A stretch of 64,000 nt of DNA from positions 81,376 to 145,375 of the forward strand of contig NZ_NKYF01000026.1 in NCBI RefSeq assembly GCF_002262885.1, read 5' to 3'. Positions 35,989 through 45,099 of this stretch are shown here, piece by piece. This DNA comes from Pseudonocardia sp. MH-G8 (GTDB taxonomy: Bacteria > Actinomycetota > Actinomycetes > Mycobacteriales > Pseudonocardiaceae). A program made the position numbers and the translations under genes. The notes under the pieces are model-generated. The model saw only the letters and a list, made by a program, of their open reading frames with translations, was not told the DNA's origin and ran no database searches. Numbering within the stretch: position 1 is the stretch's first letter; the number at the start of each line of letters is the position of its first letter.

Positions 35989-36866
35989 GCACGGACTATC
36001 CGTTGATGACGTTGCCCAGCTACGAGCTGTATCAGCTGGCGCACATCGCGACCTTCCTCGCCGAGGCGCTCGCGCGGCACCGCCGGGCCGGGCACCGGTC
36101 CGAGCGAGACGCCGCTCTTCGTGATATCGCGGGCGGCCGCACGGCCTACGAGAACGCGCTCGGGGTCACGACGCCGTCCGGTCAGTTGCCCGGCCCGATC
36201 GACGCGGCCACGTACAAGGCCGCCAGCGAAATGGTTGAGCGAGGACCGCGCGAGGCGCATGTGGTGTCGCTCGAAGCGACGGGGCGCAGCGGATGGGCCG
36301 TCGTGGGACGGGTACCGGGCATCGGGCCGGTCGGCGCGGTCGTTCCCGACGAGCCCACGGCGAACGCCCTGCGTCAGCACCTGCTGACCCAGCCCGCGGG
36401 CGAGCTGGCGCCGTGGTCGGTGCGGGACCGAGCTGTCCGGATGCCGAAGCTGCCGCGTCGGGTCGACTTGGCCGCGTTTGTCGAGAACCTCGACCCGCGC
36501 CGGCTGAGCTCACGGGCGGTTGTCCGGCACCTGCGCGGTGTGGACCGGCGCACCGACGCCGCGATCCGCGGCCGCTTCGCCGGCATCGATCTCGACGCCC
36601 CGCTCGTGGTGACTCCGTCCACACCACAAGCTGCATCTCCGGCGAAGGAACCGGCGGCTCAATCGGTCGGGGCCACGGCTCCGAGCGCAGCGGCAGACTC
36701 GACACCGCAGGCGGGTTCGTCTCGACCTCCCGCACCTCGGCAGGGACGCTCTGCAGGTCAGGAGACGCCGGCTCGGCCGGTGGTCGCGTCGCGCCACGTC
36801 TGCGGCCTCGGGGCTCAGCCGACCAGCGGCGCGGCAAAGGCGCCGACGACCAACGCCGGCCCGTAG
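35985..36866 (+). CDS. Mobile-element-associated hypothetical protein with proline-rich tail
   Basis: 293 residues from ATG 35985. The N-terminal 200 residues look folded (SYELYQLAHIATFLAEALAR at the start), and the last 80 are a Pro/Ala/Ser-rich low-complexity tail. The last 52 bases overlap the 3' end of the leftward prepilin peptidase gene. No family recognised. Confidence 0.6.
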   Translation: MSTDYPLMTLPSYELYQLAHIATFLAEALARHRRAGHRSERDAALRDIAGGRTAYENALGVTTPSGQLPGPIDAATYKAASEMVERGPREAHVVSLEATGRSGWAVVGRVPGIGPVGAVVPDEPTANALRQHLLTQPAGELAPWSVRDRAVRMPKLPRRVDLAAFVENLDPRRLSSRAVVRHLRGVDRRTDAAIRGRFAGIDLDAPLVVTPSTPQAASPAKEPAAQSVGATAPSAAADSTPQAGSSRPPAPRQGRSAGQETPARPVVASRHVCGLGAQPTSGAAKAPTTNAGP

Positions 36867-37408
36867 GGCACGGTGTCGCCGCGCCCATGGCCCGCGGCCG
36901 TGAACAGCACGACCGTGACGCACAGCAGCGCGGTGGCACAGACCAGCCCTGCGAGGGGGAGCGGGGGATCGAGGACCGCGAGCAGGCCTGCGAGGCTCGG
37001 GAGCAGCTTGATGTCACCCCAGCCGAGGACCTCGCCGTGGGCGGCCTTCATCACCAGCGCCACGACCAACACGAGTGCTGCGACGGCTGCTGCCGACCCG
37101 GCCTGCGAGGCTCCCGCATCGATCGCGGTCAGCGCGGTACCGACGGCAAAGGTCGCCGTCAGCGTGTTGGGGAGGCGGCGCTCGTCGAGATCGACGAGGG
37201 CGGCCGCGGTGCCCACGGCGATCAACGGTGCCAGGGTCGCACGGCCGCAGGCCGCGACCAGCAGACCCACCAGGACCGTGACGGCGACCGTCTCCAGCCT
37301 GGTGCTGGTGCGCGGCGCGGCGCGTGTCGCAGACGCGAGTTGGAGTGTGACCGGACCGAAGGCCACACCACTCACCGCAGCCAGAGCTGCCGCCGCAAGG
37401 GCGCTCAC
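36815..37408 (-). CDS. tadV: A24-family prepilin peptidase
   Basis: 197 residues from GTG 37408, in GTGA overlap with the LysM-BTAD gene. Two aspartate motifs of A24 aspartic peptidases are present: VDLDERRLPNTL and GWGDIKLLPSLAG (the GxGD site). Six hydrophobic helices. TadV/CpaA-type peptidases cut the leader of Flp-type prepilins on the inner side of the membrane. It is the last gene of the Tad operon. Confidence 0.85.
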   Translation of the reverse strand: MSALAAAALAAVSGVAFGPVTLQLASATRAAPRTSTRLETVAVTVLVGLLVAACGRATLAPLIAVGTAAALVDLDERRLPNTLTATFAVGTALTAIDAGASQAGSAAAVAALVLVVALVMKAAHGEVLGWGDIKLLPSLAGLLAVLDPPLPLAGLVCATALLCVTVVLFTAAGHGRGDTVPYGPALVVGAFAAPLVG

Positions 37409-40400
37409 ATTCGTCGTCGGGGGCCGTGCGGCAGCAGTTCGTTGAGCACGGCGAAGGTCTCGGGTGGGAGCTCCTCGGGCACGTCGAAGCCGCGCGCGTC
37501 GAGCAGGATCGCGGCGTAGCGCTCCATTTCGGAGGGCCGGTCTTCGGCGTGCGCGATGCGCATCAGGTCGGTCAGGGGGCGGTCGAAGACGACGTCGACG
37601 TCCACGGTTCTCGCGATCTCGGCGGCCCAGCGGGCGAGTGCGAGGTCGCCGGCGGCCAGGGCGATGTCGACGAGCTCGTGCGCGGCGTCGACGAGGAAGC
37701 CGGGAATCTGCAGGTCGTGGCGTTGGTCGTGGTTGTTCAGCCAGGCGTAGCCGCCCGGGCGCAAGGCGCTGAGGACGGGGCCGCGGATCAGTCCGAGCGC
37801 GGCTTCGTAGTCGTCGACCGCTCCGTCGTGGCCGGCGGCGTGTCGTGCCTGGGCGCGTTTCCGGAGGCGGCGGAACAGGTCCCAGTCCAGCAGGTGTCCG
37901 CGCAGCCGGTAGGTGTTGTCGCTCTGCATGTCGCTGACGAAGGCGCGCTCCGGGTCGCCGTCGAGGCCGCGTCCGGCCCAGCGGCGGGCGCCGTAGAAGG
38001 CGTGCCGGACGGTGGCGGGGTCGATCTTGTGGCCGTCGGGCCAGAGGTCGGTCATCGCGGTCTGCATGGTGACGCCGAGGGGGTGCAGGCTGAGGTAGAC
38101 GAGCACTTCGGTGAACCAGCTGGGCCGCACCGATGGGAACTGGCCCGGCGCGCGGACGACCGGCTCGCCGAGGATGCCGACGAGCGGGACGTCGGGTGGG
38201 CCCTCGGATGACCACCGTGCGAGATCACGGTCGAGGTCGGGGTCCTGCTGCTCGACGATCGTCAGTCGCCGCGCGGCTTGGGGATCGGGCGGCGGCGTCA
38301 CCGCTGCCACCGGTCGCTCGTCGAGCGTCCCGTCTTCGCACATTCCGTCGGCCCACGTCTCGGGCGCGACAGCGGGTCCTGCGGGCACGTCGAGTTGCGC
38401 GGTCGGCGCGAGAATCTCGGCCAGGCCGGCGCCGGTGCTTCCGGACATGTTCTCGGCCGACCAGTGCTCCTCGCCGACCTCGGGCATCAGCAGCTGACCT
38501 CCATCGGTGACGTGCAGTTCGTGGCCGGCGAGCGCGATGCCGGCGGTGACGACCGCGACGGGCGCGCGTCGCGTCCCGCCGATCTCCCCGGCGAGGTCGG
38601 CGAGTCCGGTGCGTTCCTCGTCGGTCGCCGGGCCGGTCGCGAGCAGCACGACCGGCAGCCACGCGTCGGGTGCGACCCCGTCGAGACGCCCGTGCAGCAG
38701 CGACGGCACGCCCAGCTGCGCGAGGGTCTCGCGTGCCGCGCGCAAGCGCGCGCGGATCTCGGTGAGGCCGGCGGCGACATCGGGAAGTACCTGCAGCCGT
38801 TCCAGGTTGAGCGGGGCGAGCTCGGCGCCGAACCCGACGAGCAGGACCTCGCAGTCCTCGCTCCACCTGCTGTTCGCCAACTCGGCTGCGACGTGCCGCA
38901 GGAGGCCTGTGGCCAGCCCCAGGTTCCCCGTCACGTGGGCGACGCCGAGCTCTTCGAGATCGACGAGCAGCGTCTGCTCGTCGGCGCCGGTCGCGACCGA
39001 GACGAGCGTGGGGAACGGTGCGCAGTACCCACCGGCGTCCTCAGCCTCGAGCGGCAGGTCTGCCGTCGCGGGAACCGACCAGGTCCACTCCGCGAGCGGC
39101 TCAAAGGGCTCGGGCAGCGAAGCGTGCGCGGCGAGCGAGACCACGGCGTGCTCGGAATCGAGGACGGCTGTTCGCAGCGGCGGAGCGTCGGTACCGGCCC
39201 AATCGCTGAGCGCGAGGCCGCGCAGCGCCGCGTCCAGGACGCTGGCGTCGACGGTCGGCTCGCTGGCCGCGGCGATCCACTCGGCGTGCCCCGCCTCGTC
39301 GCCCGGCACGGCGATCCGGTGGTACGGCCGCCGGGCGCGCAACTGGCGGCGCCTCCGCAGAGCCAGTGCGGCCACCAGTCCGGCGACGACGAGTGACGAT
39401 GACCCCAGCACGATCGCGGCGGCCGCACCATCGTCTGCTTCGGGATCAGCAGGTGGATGCGCTTCGGCCGTTGGTGCCGCGGTGTGCGCTTCCGTCGGCC
39501 CCTGCTCGTGTCGGGGACTTGCTGGTGCTGTGGTCGTCGGAGGTGACAGCGGTTCAGGCGGGGGCGCTTCATCGGGGATCGGCGCGGGTTCGGGCGGCGG
39601 CTGCTGTTCCGGTACGGGATCCGCCGATGGCGGAGGCTGAGTCTGCGCGGGGAGCACGAGGGTCCAGCCGGGCCGGATCAGCTCGGGATCGTTGAGCCGT
39701 TGGCCGTCGAGCTGGAGGCGACCGCGGTTCTCCTCGAACACCTCGTCGGCGCGGTTCGGATCGCCCAGGTGCTGTGCGGCGATCTCGGTGAGCGTGTCGC
39801 CGGGACCGACGATGGCGACGTGTCCGTCGGAGCCGGGGCCTGGGACCGCGTCGGCTGGCAGCTCCAGCAGCCAGCCGGTCCGCAGCAGAGCCGCTTCGGT
39901 CAGCCGTTCGCCGTCGGGTTGTTCGCGACCCGAGTTGAGCTCGTAGATCTCGCGCCAGCGCAGCGGGTCGCCGAGGGTTTTCTCCGCGATCCGCCAGAGC
40001 GTGTCCCGTGGTTGTACCTCGTACTCTGGCCCCTCTGCCCGCCTCTCGCTCGGTGCAGTGTCCGAGGTGCCGTGCGAAGGGGCGGCGCTCGTCAACGGAT
40101 TGGCAGGTGCGGCCGATGCAGTGGCCGAACCGGCGGATAGCAGCGCTCCCACGAGGACGGCGGCGAGCGCGCGGCTCATCCCCAGACCGGGCAGCTCGAC
40201 GCGGGTTGTGGGCTGTCGCCGCAGCACACCGAGGAACTCGGCGATCAGTGAGAGGGTCAGCTGCAGCCACAGGGCGACGCCGATGAGCAGGAGGAACCCG
40301 AGGAACAAGCGACCGTCGTCCGGAAGAGCCAGCATCGCGAGGAGCTCGGCAGGCGAGGGCCGTGGGGCAGGGAACGCCGCCCTGGCCACCAGCCAGAGCA

Positions 40401-40479
40401 GAACCGGGACGCCCGCGACGATCCCGAGGATCGCGGCTGCAGCGAACGTCGCTCGAATCAGTCGCCCGACAGCCATCAC
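37405..40479 (-). CDS. Membrane LysM-BTAD protein in Tad operon
   Basis: 1024 residues. Two transmembrane helices at the N-terminus (about 10-35 and 57-85) precede two LysM-type modules at about 150-210 (YEVQPRDTLWRIAEKTLGDP) and 222-283 (GDTLTEIAAQHLGDPNRADE). A Pro-rich linker and a third transmembrane helix (about 358-378) follow. The long C-terminal part ends in a winged-helix plus BTAD region (TPDLWPDG-like LGVTMQTAMTDLWPDGHK and AAGDLALARWAAEIARTVDV). It therefore links the outside wall to a cytosolic transcription-factor-like domain. Similar genes are known with actinobacterial Tad-like loci. GTG 40479 is the overlapping start. Confidence 0.82.
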   Translation of the reverse strand: MMAVGRLIRATFAAAAILGIVAGVPVLLWLVARAAFPAPRPSPAELLAMLALPDDGRLFLGFLLLIGVALWLQLTLSLIAEFLGVLRRQPTTRVELPGLGMSRALAAVLVGALLSAGSATASAAPANPLTSAAPSHGTSDTAPSERRAEGPEYEVQPRDTLWRIAEKTLGDPLRWREIYELNSGREQPDGERLTEAALLRTGWLLELPADAVPGPGSDGHVAIVGPGDTLTEIAAQHLGDPNRADEVFEENRGRLQLDGQRLNDPELIRPGWTLVLPAQTQPPPSADPVPEQQPPPEPAPIPDEAPPPEPLSPPTTTAPASPRHEQGPTEAHTAAPTAEAHPPADPEADDGAAAAIVLGSSSLVVAGLVAALALRRRRQLRARRPYHRIAVPGDEAGHAEWIAAASEPTVDASVLDAALRGLALSDWAGTDAPPLRTAVLDSEHAVVSLAAHASLPEPFEPLAEWTWSVPATADLPLEAEDAGGYCAPFPTLVSVATGADEQTLLVDLEELGVAHVTGNLGLATGLLRHVAAELANSRWSEDCEVLLVGFGAELAPLNLERLQVLPDVAAGLTEIRARLRAARETLAQLGVPSLLHGRLDGVAPDAWLPVVLLATGPATDEERTGLADLAGEIGGTRRAPVAVVTAGIALAGHELHVTDGGQLLMPEVGEEHWSAENMSGSTGAGLAEILAPTAQLDVPAGPAVAPETWADGMCEDGTLDERPVAAVTPPPDPQAARRLTIVEQQDPDLDRDLARWSSEGPPDVPLVGILGEPVVRAPGQFPSVRPSWFTEVLVYLSLHPLGVTMQTAMTDLWPDGHKIDPATVRHAFYGARRWAGRGLDGDPERAFVSDMQSDNTYRLRGHLLDWDLFRRLRKRAQARHAAGHDGAVDDYEAALGLIRGPVLSALRPGGYAWLNNHDQRHDLQIPGFLVDAAHELVDIALAAGDLALARWAAEIARTVDVDVVFDRPLTDLMRIAHAEDRPSEMERYAAILLDARGFDVPEELPPETFAVLNELLPHGPRRRM

Positions 40480-40892
40480 GGTGCCCCTCCGGGGAGAACG
40501 GGAACGAGGACCGCTTCAGCGGACCCACGGCTGGTGAGTTCGTCCTGTCCGGCGAGGCCCAGTAGGACCGTCGGCCGACGCACCGCGACCTCGACGCGGA
40601 TGCGGTCAGGAGCGGCGATGATCACCTCGCCGTCGACGCCGGCGGCGAGGAGATACCGACGGGCGGATTCCGCAGCCGCTGCCGCGTCGACGGCAGCGAC
40701 TCCATGAATCAACGCCCTCGGGTCGAGGTCCTGGCCCGCTGCCCGCGCGGCTTCCTCGGCGAGGGCATCGGCTTGGGCCACGCCTTGTGCCGCGCGGACA
40801 CCGTCGATGGCGAGCCCGACGACGAGCAACATCGCCAGCACGCTGATGGCCATCGGCACGCTGACCGAACCGCCGCCGCGCTCCCCGTTCAT
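40476..40892 (-). CDS. TadE-like protein 3
   Basis: 138 residues. The N-terminal hydrophobic helix with preceding glycines (GGGSVSVPMAISVLAMLLVV) is the TadE pseudopilin-like start, followed by an extracellular mostly alpha/beta part (VEVAVRRPTVLLGLAG). In GTGA overlap with the LysM-BTAD gene and ATGA overlap with the previous TadE gene. Confidence 0.75.
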   Translation of the reverse strand: MNGERGGGSVSVPMAISVLAMLLVVGLAIDGVRAAQGVAQADALAEEAARAAGQDLDPRALIHGVAAVDAAAAAESARRYLLAAGVDGEVIIAAPDRIRVEVAVRRPTVLLGLAGQDELTSRGSAEAVLVPVLPGGAP

Positions 40893-41323
40893 GTCCGCTC
40901 CCGGTACCGGTCGATCGGGCTGGCGAAGTCGGCCGTGACCTCTCGGCCCCCGCGAAGTCCTGGCAGTCCGAGATCGGACCAGCGGACGGCACAGGTCACG
41001 CGGGCGCGTATGACTGCGTGCACACCGATCGGCGCGGACGGAGGCTCGGCCTCGACCGCGACGTCGAGGTGGTCGCACGCGAGGCCCTGCCCTTCGAGCA
41101 CCCGGCGGCTCTCTTCCTCTGCCGCGGCCTGGCCTGTCGTGAGGTCCCGCTGGACGGAGGCAAGCCGTGCGGCGGATCGGGCCGCATGGTCGACTGCAGA
41201 CTCCGCGGCGGCCAGCCGTCCCGCTGCCATCGCGAAGGCGAGCAGCAGCCCGACGACCACCGCCAGGATCGCGGCCTCGGTGGCCGGGCCACCTCCTCGC
41301 TCCGCGTCAGCGACGATCCTCAT
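40889..41323 (-). CDS. TadE-like protein 2
   Basis: 144 residues. The pattern RGGGPATEAAILAVVVGLLL is the TadE/Flp-type N-terminus (Glu in the hydrophobic core), followed by an exported domain with two cysteines (QGLACDHLDV and VTCAVRW). Overlaps both neighbours by 4 bases. Confidence 0.78.
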   Translation of the reverse strand: MRIVADAERGGGPATEAAILAVVVGLLLAFAMAAGRLAAAESAVDHAARSAARLASVQRDLTTGQAAAEEESRRVLEGQGLACDHLDVAVEAEPPSAPIGVHAVIRARVTCAVRWSDLGLPGLRGGREVTADFASPIDRYRERT

Positions 41324-41724
41324 GGGGTCACGCGCTCCACCGCTCCCACCGCTTCCTTCGAGACGTGGAGGGCTACGCCGGGCACCAGCGACAGCGCGTC
41401 GCCGCTGACGCGCACGCGGAGCACACCTGTCGCCTGATCGAGTTCGGCCGCAACTTCAGCGGATCCGAGACTGGTGCCGGCGGCTCGCCGCAGGAACGCC
41501 TCCGCGTCGCGTCGCGCATCAGCCGCGGAGGTCGCGTGGTGGTAGCGCCCTGCCCGGAGGCCGTCCTCGGCGGCGGTGAGCGCGAGTTGTCCCGCGTAGA
41601 AGACGAGCGCGACCTGGACCACCGCGGAGATCATCAGAAGCATCGCGAGCCACAGCAGCGCCATCTCCACGCTCGTGGAGCCTCCGCGTTCGGACGCATC
41701 CAGGCGCAGGAGTTGCACGGCCAT
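41320..41724 (-). CDS. TadE-like protein 1
   Basis: 134 residues with the typical ERGGSTSVEMALLWLAMLLM start, including the conserved Glu after SV, and a helix running to an exported domain. Such proteins are minor pseudopilins of Tad systems. Overlaps the next TadE gene (ATGA). Confidence 0.8.
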   Translation of the reverse strand: MAVQLLRLDASERGGSTSVEMALLWLAMLLMISAVVQVALVFYAGQLALTAAEDGLRAGRYHHATSAADARRDAEAFLRRAAGTSLGSAEVAAELDQATGVLRVRVSGDALSLVPGVALHVSKEAVGAVERVTP

Positions 41725-41748
41725 CAGCCGGCAATCAACTCGGCGCGG

Positions 41749-41946
41749 CTACTCGTCGAGCGCTCCGAGCTTCTTGGCGATGAAGGCGCCCACTCCGGCG
41801 GCGATCGCGCCCGCGACCACGGCGCCTCCGGAGATGTGGAAGCCCTCGTCGGTATTGCGTCCGCCCCCACGCTCGTCGACCGGGCCGAGTCGCTGCTGCA
41901 GCCAGAGCAGGAGGTTCGTGAGGTGCATGTTCGTCGTGGTCCACAT
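41749..41946 (-). CDS. Small pilin-like membrane protein
   Basis: 65 residues from ATG 41946. A polar N-terminus with LLLWLQQRLGPVDERGGG leads to one hydrophobic helix (SGGAVVAGAIAAGVGAFIAK). Size, topology and position in the operon suit a Flp-type pilin, but the usual GxxxxEY motif is absent, so the assignment is tentative. Confidence 0.6.
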   Translation of the reverse strand: MWTTTNMHLTNLLLWLQQRLGPVDERGGGRNTDEGFHISGGAVVAGAIAAGVGAFIAKKLGALDE

Positions 41947-41960
41947 GGCGTGTCCTCTCC

Positions 41961-42833
41961 TCAGATCGTCAGCAGTGCGACACCGGCCGGGTACAGGACC
42001 CAGGCGGAGATCAGGAAGACCTGCAGGGCACCTGGCGTGCTCATCTGGCCGCTGGCGCGGTGCGCATCGGCGTGCTCGTCGGCGCGCAGCTCGTCCTGCA
42101 GGCTGTCCGCGCGGGCGAGCAGCGTGTCGATGACAGCGCCGCCGTCCTGGCCGGCGGTGGCGGCGATCGTCGACAGGTCGGCGAGCTCGTCGATCTCGAC
42201 GCGCTCGCCAAACTGCCGCAGCCCTTCCCACGGCATGCGGCCGCTGCGGGCGGCGTCGTCGAGTTCGTCGCGGATGCGGCGCATCGCCCAGCCATCGGCC
42301 AGGAGCTGGGCGGGGATCGACAGCGCGGTCGCCACGCCGGCGCCGCCACGTCGCAGCAAGCTCACCTGCTGCAGGTACGCGACCAGGGCGTGCCGGAGCT
42401 CGTCACGCGCGGCGTCGGCGCGGTCGCCGACCTGCCGCCCGTAGGCACTCCACCCGACGGCTGCTCCGACGATCGTGAAGCCGACCGGGACGACGATGTG
42501 CAGCCCGACGTCGAGCACGGCCAGGAGCGCGGCGAGCACCGGACCCGACGAGCCGTACATCGCTGCGGCGCGGAGTCTCCCGAGCAGGAACCGCTCCCGG
42601 GTCCATCCCAGAAGGGCGAGGTCCGCGGTCGGCACCCGTCCCGGCAGGTGCCGCAGGAGTGCGGTGCGGCGACGGCTCGAGCTGGCTCGCATCAGCGGGG
42701 TGCGTTCATCGAGGGCTACGAGGGCATCGCCGAGCAGGGGGTGGCCGCGGCGGAAGGCCGACATGCACAGGGCCGCTGCGACGCCGAGCGCCGTGCCGGC
42801 GACGATGCTCACGATGAGGACGTGGCCCATCAC
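41961..42833 (-). CDS. tadC: TadC-like type II secretion F-domain protein
   Basis: 290 residues. The GspF domain is about 130-260 (LVAYLQQVSLLRRGGAGVAT, DELADLSTIAATAGQDGGAV), flanked by transmembrane helices at both ends. TadC works with TadB as the inner-membrane platform for pilus assembly. Four-base overlap with the tadB-like gene. Confidence 0.85.
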   Translation of the reverse strand: MMGHVLIVSIVAGTALGVAAALCMSAFRRGHPLLGDALVALDERTPLMRASSSRRRTALLRHLPGRVPTADLALLGWTRERFLLGRLRAAAMYGSSGPVLAALLAVLDVGLHIVVPVGFTIVGAAVGWSAYGRQVGDRADAARDELRHALVAYLQQVSLLRRGGAGVATALSIPAQLLADGWAMRRIRDELDDAARSGRMPWEGLRQFGERVEIDELADLSTIAATAGQDGGAVIDTLLARADSLQDELRADEHADAHRASGQMSTPGALQVFLISAWVLYPAGVALLTI

Positions 42834-43705
42834 CGCGCTCCGGAACCGAGGAACCGGGGAGCGAGGCGGCCGAGGGCCAGACGCCGCATCCAGACGAGCA
42901 GCGCGAGGGTGCTCGCGAGCAGCACCGCCATCACCAGCTGGCCGGTCGGGCTGCTGTAGGGCGCGGCGAACGAGGGCACCAGTGCCAGCAGCACGAGGAC
43001 ACCGGCCTGGATGACCAGCAGCATCTTGATCGATTGACGTGACTCGGCACGGGCGGCCTCGATGTCGCGGCGAGCGCGGACATCACGGGCCAGCCCGTCG
43101 GCGAGCTGGCGCAGCACCCGCGCGACACCCACGCTCTGCTGGTGCAGCGCGAGCATGACGGCCGCAGCCACGGCGTCGCCGTCGCGGTCGTCGAGTGCGT
43201 CGGCGAACTCCCGCAGGGCTGTCGTCGGGTTCGTCCCTTCGTCGGCCAGGCGGCGGGCGAGCGCTGCCACCGGTCGCTCGATGGCGTTGTCGACGTGTGG
43301 GGCGGTGACCCGGATGGCTTGCGCGAGTCCGACCGCGCCGCCGCCGACGAGGGTGTCGGCCATCCGTCGGCACCACGCTTCGAGCGCCTCCGACCGCTTG
43401 ATCCGATCCTGGGCGGCCTTCGCCGAGCCGAGCAGCCATGGCGACCACACGCCGACCGCGACAACGGCCACGCCGACGACAGGCCACTCGGTGACCAGCC
43501 AGACCACGACTCCCCCCGCCACCCACGCCAGCCACCGGATGCGGTCCTGCGCCGTGCCTCGGTCCGGCGTCCGCGCGCTCGCCACGATCGAGGTGACGCG
43601 CCGACGCCACCGCGACGGTGCCGCGTCACCGGTCGGCAATCCGAGGACGACCAGCAGGACACCGATCAGCGAGAAGGCGCCCGCGGCAGCGGCGAGGGCG
43701 CTCAC
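42830..43705 (-). CDS. tadB: TadB-like type II secretion F-domain protein
   Basis: 291 residues from GTG 43705 (a GTGA overlap with the tadA-like stop; the frame itself is open to 43732). It has a helical N-terminal membrane part, a GspF domain (WCRRMADTLVGGGAVGLAQA, then ALHQQSVGVARVLRQLADGL) and two C-terminal helices. It partners TadC. Confidence 0.85.
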   Translation of the reverse strand: MSALAAAAGAFSLIGVLLVVLGLPTGDAAPSRWRRRVTSIVASARTPDRGTAQDRIRWLAWVAGGVVVWLVTEWPVVGVAVVAVGVWSPWLLGSAKAAQDRIKRSEALEAWCRRMADTLVGGGAVGLAQAIRVTAPHVDNAIERPVAALARRLADEGTNPTTALREFADALDDRDGDAVAAAVMLALHQQSVGVARVLRQLADGLARDVRARRDIEAARAESRQSIKMLLVIQAGVLVLLALVPSFAAPYSSPTGQLVMAVLLASTLALLVWMRRLALGRLAPRFLGSGAR

Positions 43706-45099
43706 CAGGCTCGCCGCCCCGGCTCGGACCACTGGTCGACATCGGGGCGATGCAGGAACGTGAGCGGCACGCCCGACTCGTCGAACGCATCCCGTCGTTG
43801 CGGCAACATCTGGAACCGGCCCCGCGGATCCGCGCCTCCGGACGGCGCCGCGAAGATCCTGTTCAGGGCGATGGCACCTACCTCGTTGACGTCGGTCACC
43901 TCGGCGATCTCCGCGACGAACCGACGGGCACCCCCGAGCGCCGGGTGGGTCATGTGCCGCATGTGCACGACGTAGTCGATGCCTGTGGCAGCGAGGCGGG
44001 TGATGTAGCTGTCCGAGCAGTTCGGACCGGCCCCCTCCAACGCAGCCACGATGAGCCGCTCGAGGGCGTCACCGGCGGAGCTCGCGTGCAGCGTGCACAT
44101 CGAGCCGGGCATCCCCGCGGTCATGGCCTTGAGCATCGGCAACGCCTCCGGGCCCCGGACCTCGCCGACCACGACGCGCGTGACCGACATCCGAAGCGTC
44201 TGGTGCAGCAGTTGCGACAACGACACCTCGCCGGCTCGCGTCCCGGTGGAGGAATCGGTCTCCGTCGAGCCGGGACGGGCCTGCATCGCGTAGAGAAGTG
44301 CGGGCGCCCGCGGCAACCGGTGCAGATCGAGCTCGTACTCGGTCTCCAGCGTTGCGAACCGCTCATCGGGAGAGATTTCACGAGCGAGCGCGCGCAGCAG
44401 CGTCGTCTTCCCGACCGACGGCGGTCCCGTGATCAGTACGTTCCGTCGGGCCTGGACGAGCGCCCGCAGGAACAGCATGATGCCGACCGAGATCGTGCCG
44501 ACCTGCAGCAGGTTGTCGAGGGTGACGTCGACGAGCCTGTGGCGTCGGATCGTCACCGTCGGGCGGGGAACGACATCACGAAGGGCCGCCAGCCGCGAGC
44601 CGTCGGGGAGCTGCATGTTGAGCATCGGTTGTGCTGAGGAGAACGCGCGCTCCGACGCCCCGTGGTGCGCAGCGATGTACTGCAGCTGCGCGATCAGCTC
44701 GTCGTCGGAATCGGCGACGGGCTCAGCTGCGCGTCGCACCGCCCCGTCGCGCAGACGCAGCAGCGGGGCCTCGCTGCCGGTGATGTGGATGTCCTCGACG
44801 TCGGGCAGGTCGAGGAGAGCCTGCAGGCGGCCGAGGCCCCAGATGGTTTTCTCGACCGCCCGGGCTACATGCGCCTCGTCGGCGCGACTCAGCGGCGAAC
44901 TGCCGACCGTCATCCGGCGACGGGTCTCGGAGGCGAGCTCGTCCTCGATCCATCCGCGGATCAGCTGGCGCTGATCCGACGCGGTGAGCGCGGCGCGCCG
45001 CGGATGATCACTCAACTGCTCGAGAACAGTGGCCCGGATGCGATCGACGACACCGCGATCGGCCGGAGCGCCTGGCCGGGCAGCCTGGCCCGTGGTCAC
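43702..45099 (-). CDS. tadA: TadA/VirB11-like secretion ATPase
   Basis: 465 residues from GTG 45099 (GTGA overlap). Residues 1-200 are the N-terminal domain with LLDLPDVEDIHI; Walker A is GPPSVGKTT at about 225-233; the Asp box is LETEYELDL; Walker B is VVVGEVRG; the His box includes GSMCTLHASSAGDALERL. It provides the motor for pilin polymerisation in Tad systems. The frame upstream of 45099 to 45474 is open but does not look coding. Confidence 0.9.
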   Translation of the reverse strand: MTTGQAARPGAPADRGVVDRIRATVLEQLSDHPRRAALTASDQRQLIRGWIEDELASETRRRMTVGSSPLSRADEAHVARAVEKTIWGLGRLQALLDLPDVEDIHITGSEAPLLRLRDGAVRRAAEPVADSDDELIAQLQYIAAHHGASERAFSSAQPMLNMQLPDGSRLAALRDVVPRPTVTIRRHRLVDVTLDNLLQVGTISVGIMLFLRALVQARRNVLITGPPSVGKTTLLRALAREISPDERFATLETEYELDLHRLPRAPALLYAMQARPGSTETDSSTGTRAGEVSLSQLLHQTLRMSVTRVVVGEVRGPEALPMLKAMTAGMPGSMCTLHASSAGDALERLIVAALEGAGPNCSDSYITRLAATGIDYVVHMRHMTHPALGGARRFVAEIAEVTDVNEVGAIALNRIFAAPSGGADPRGRFQMLPQRRDAFDESGVPLTFLHRPDVDQWSEPGRRAW

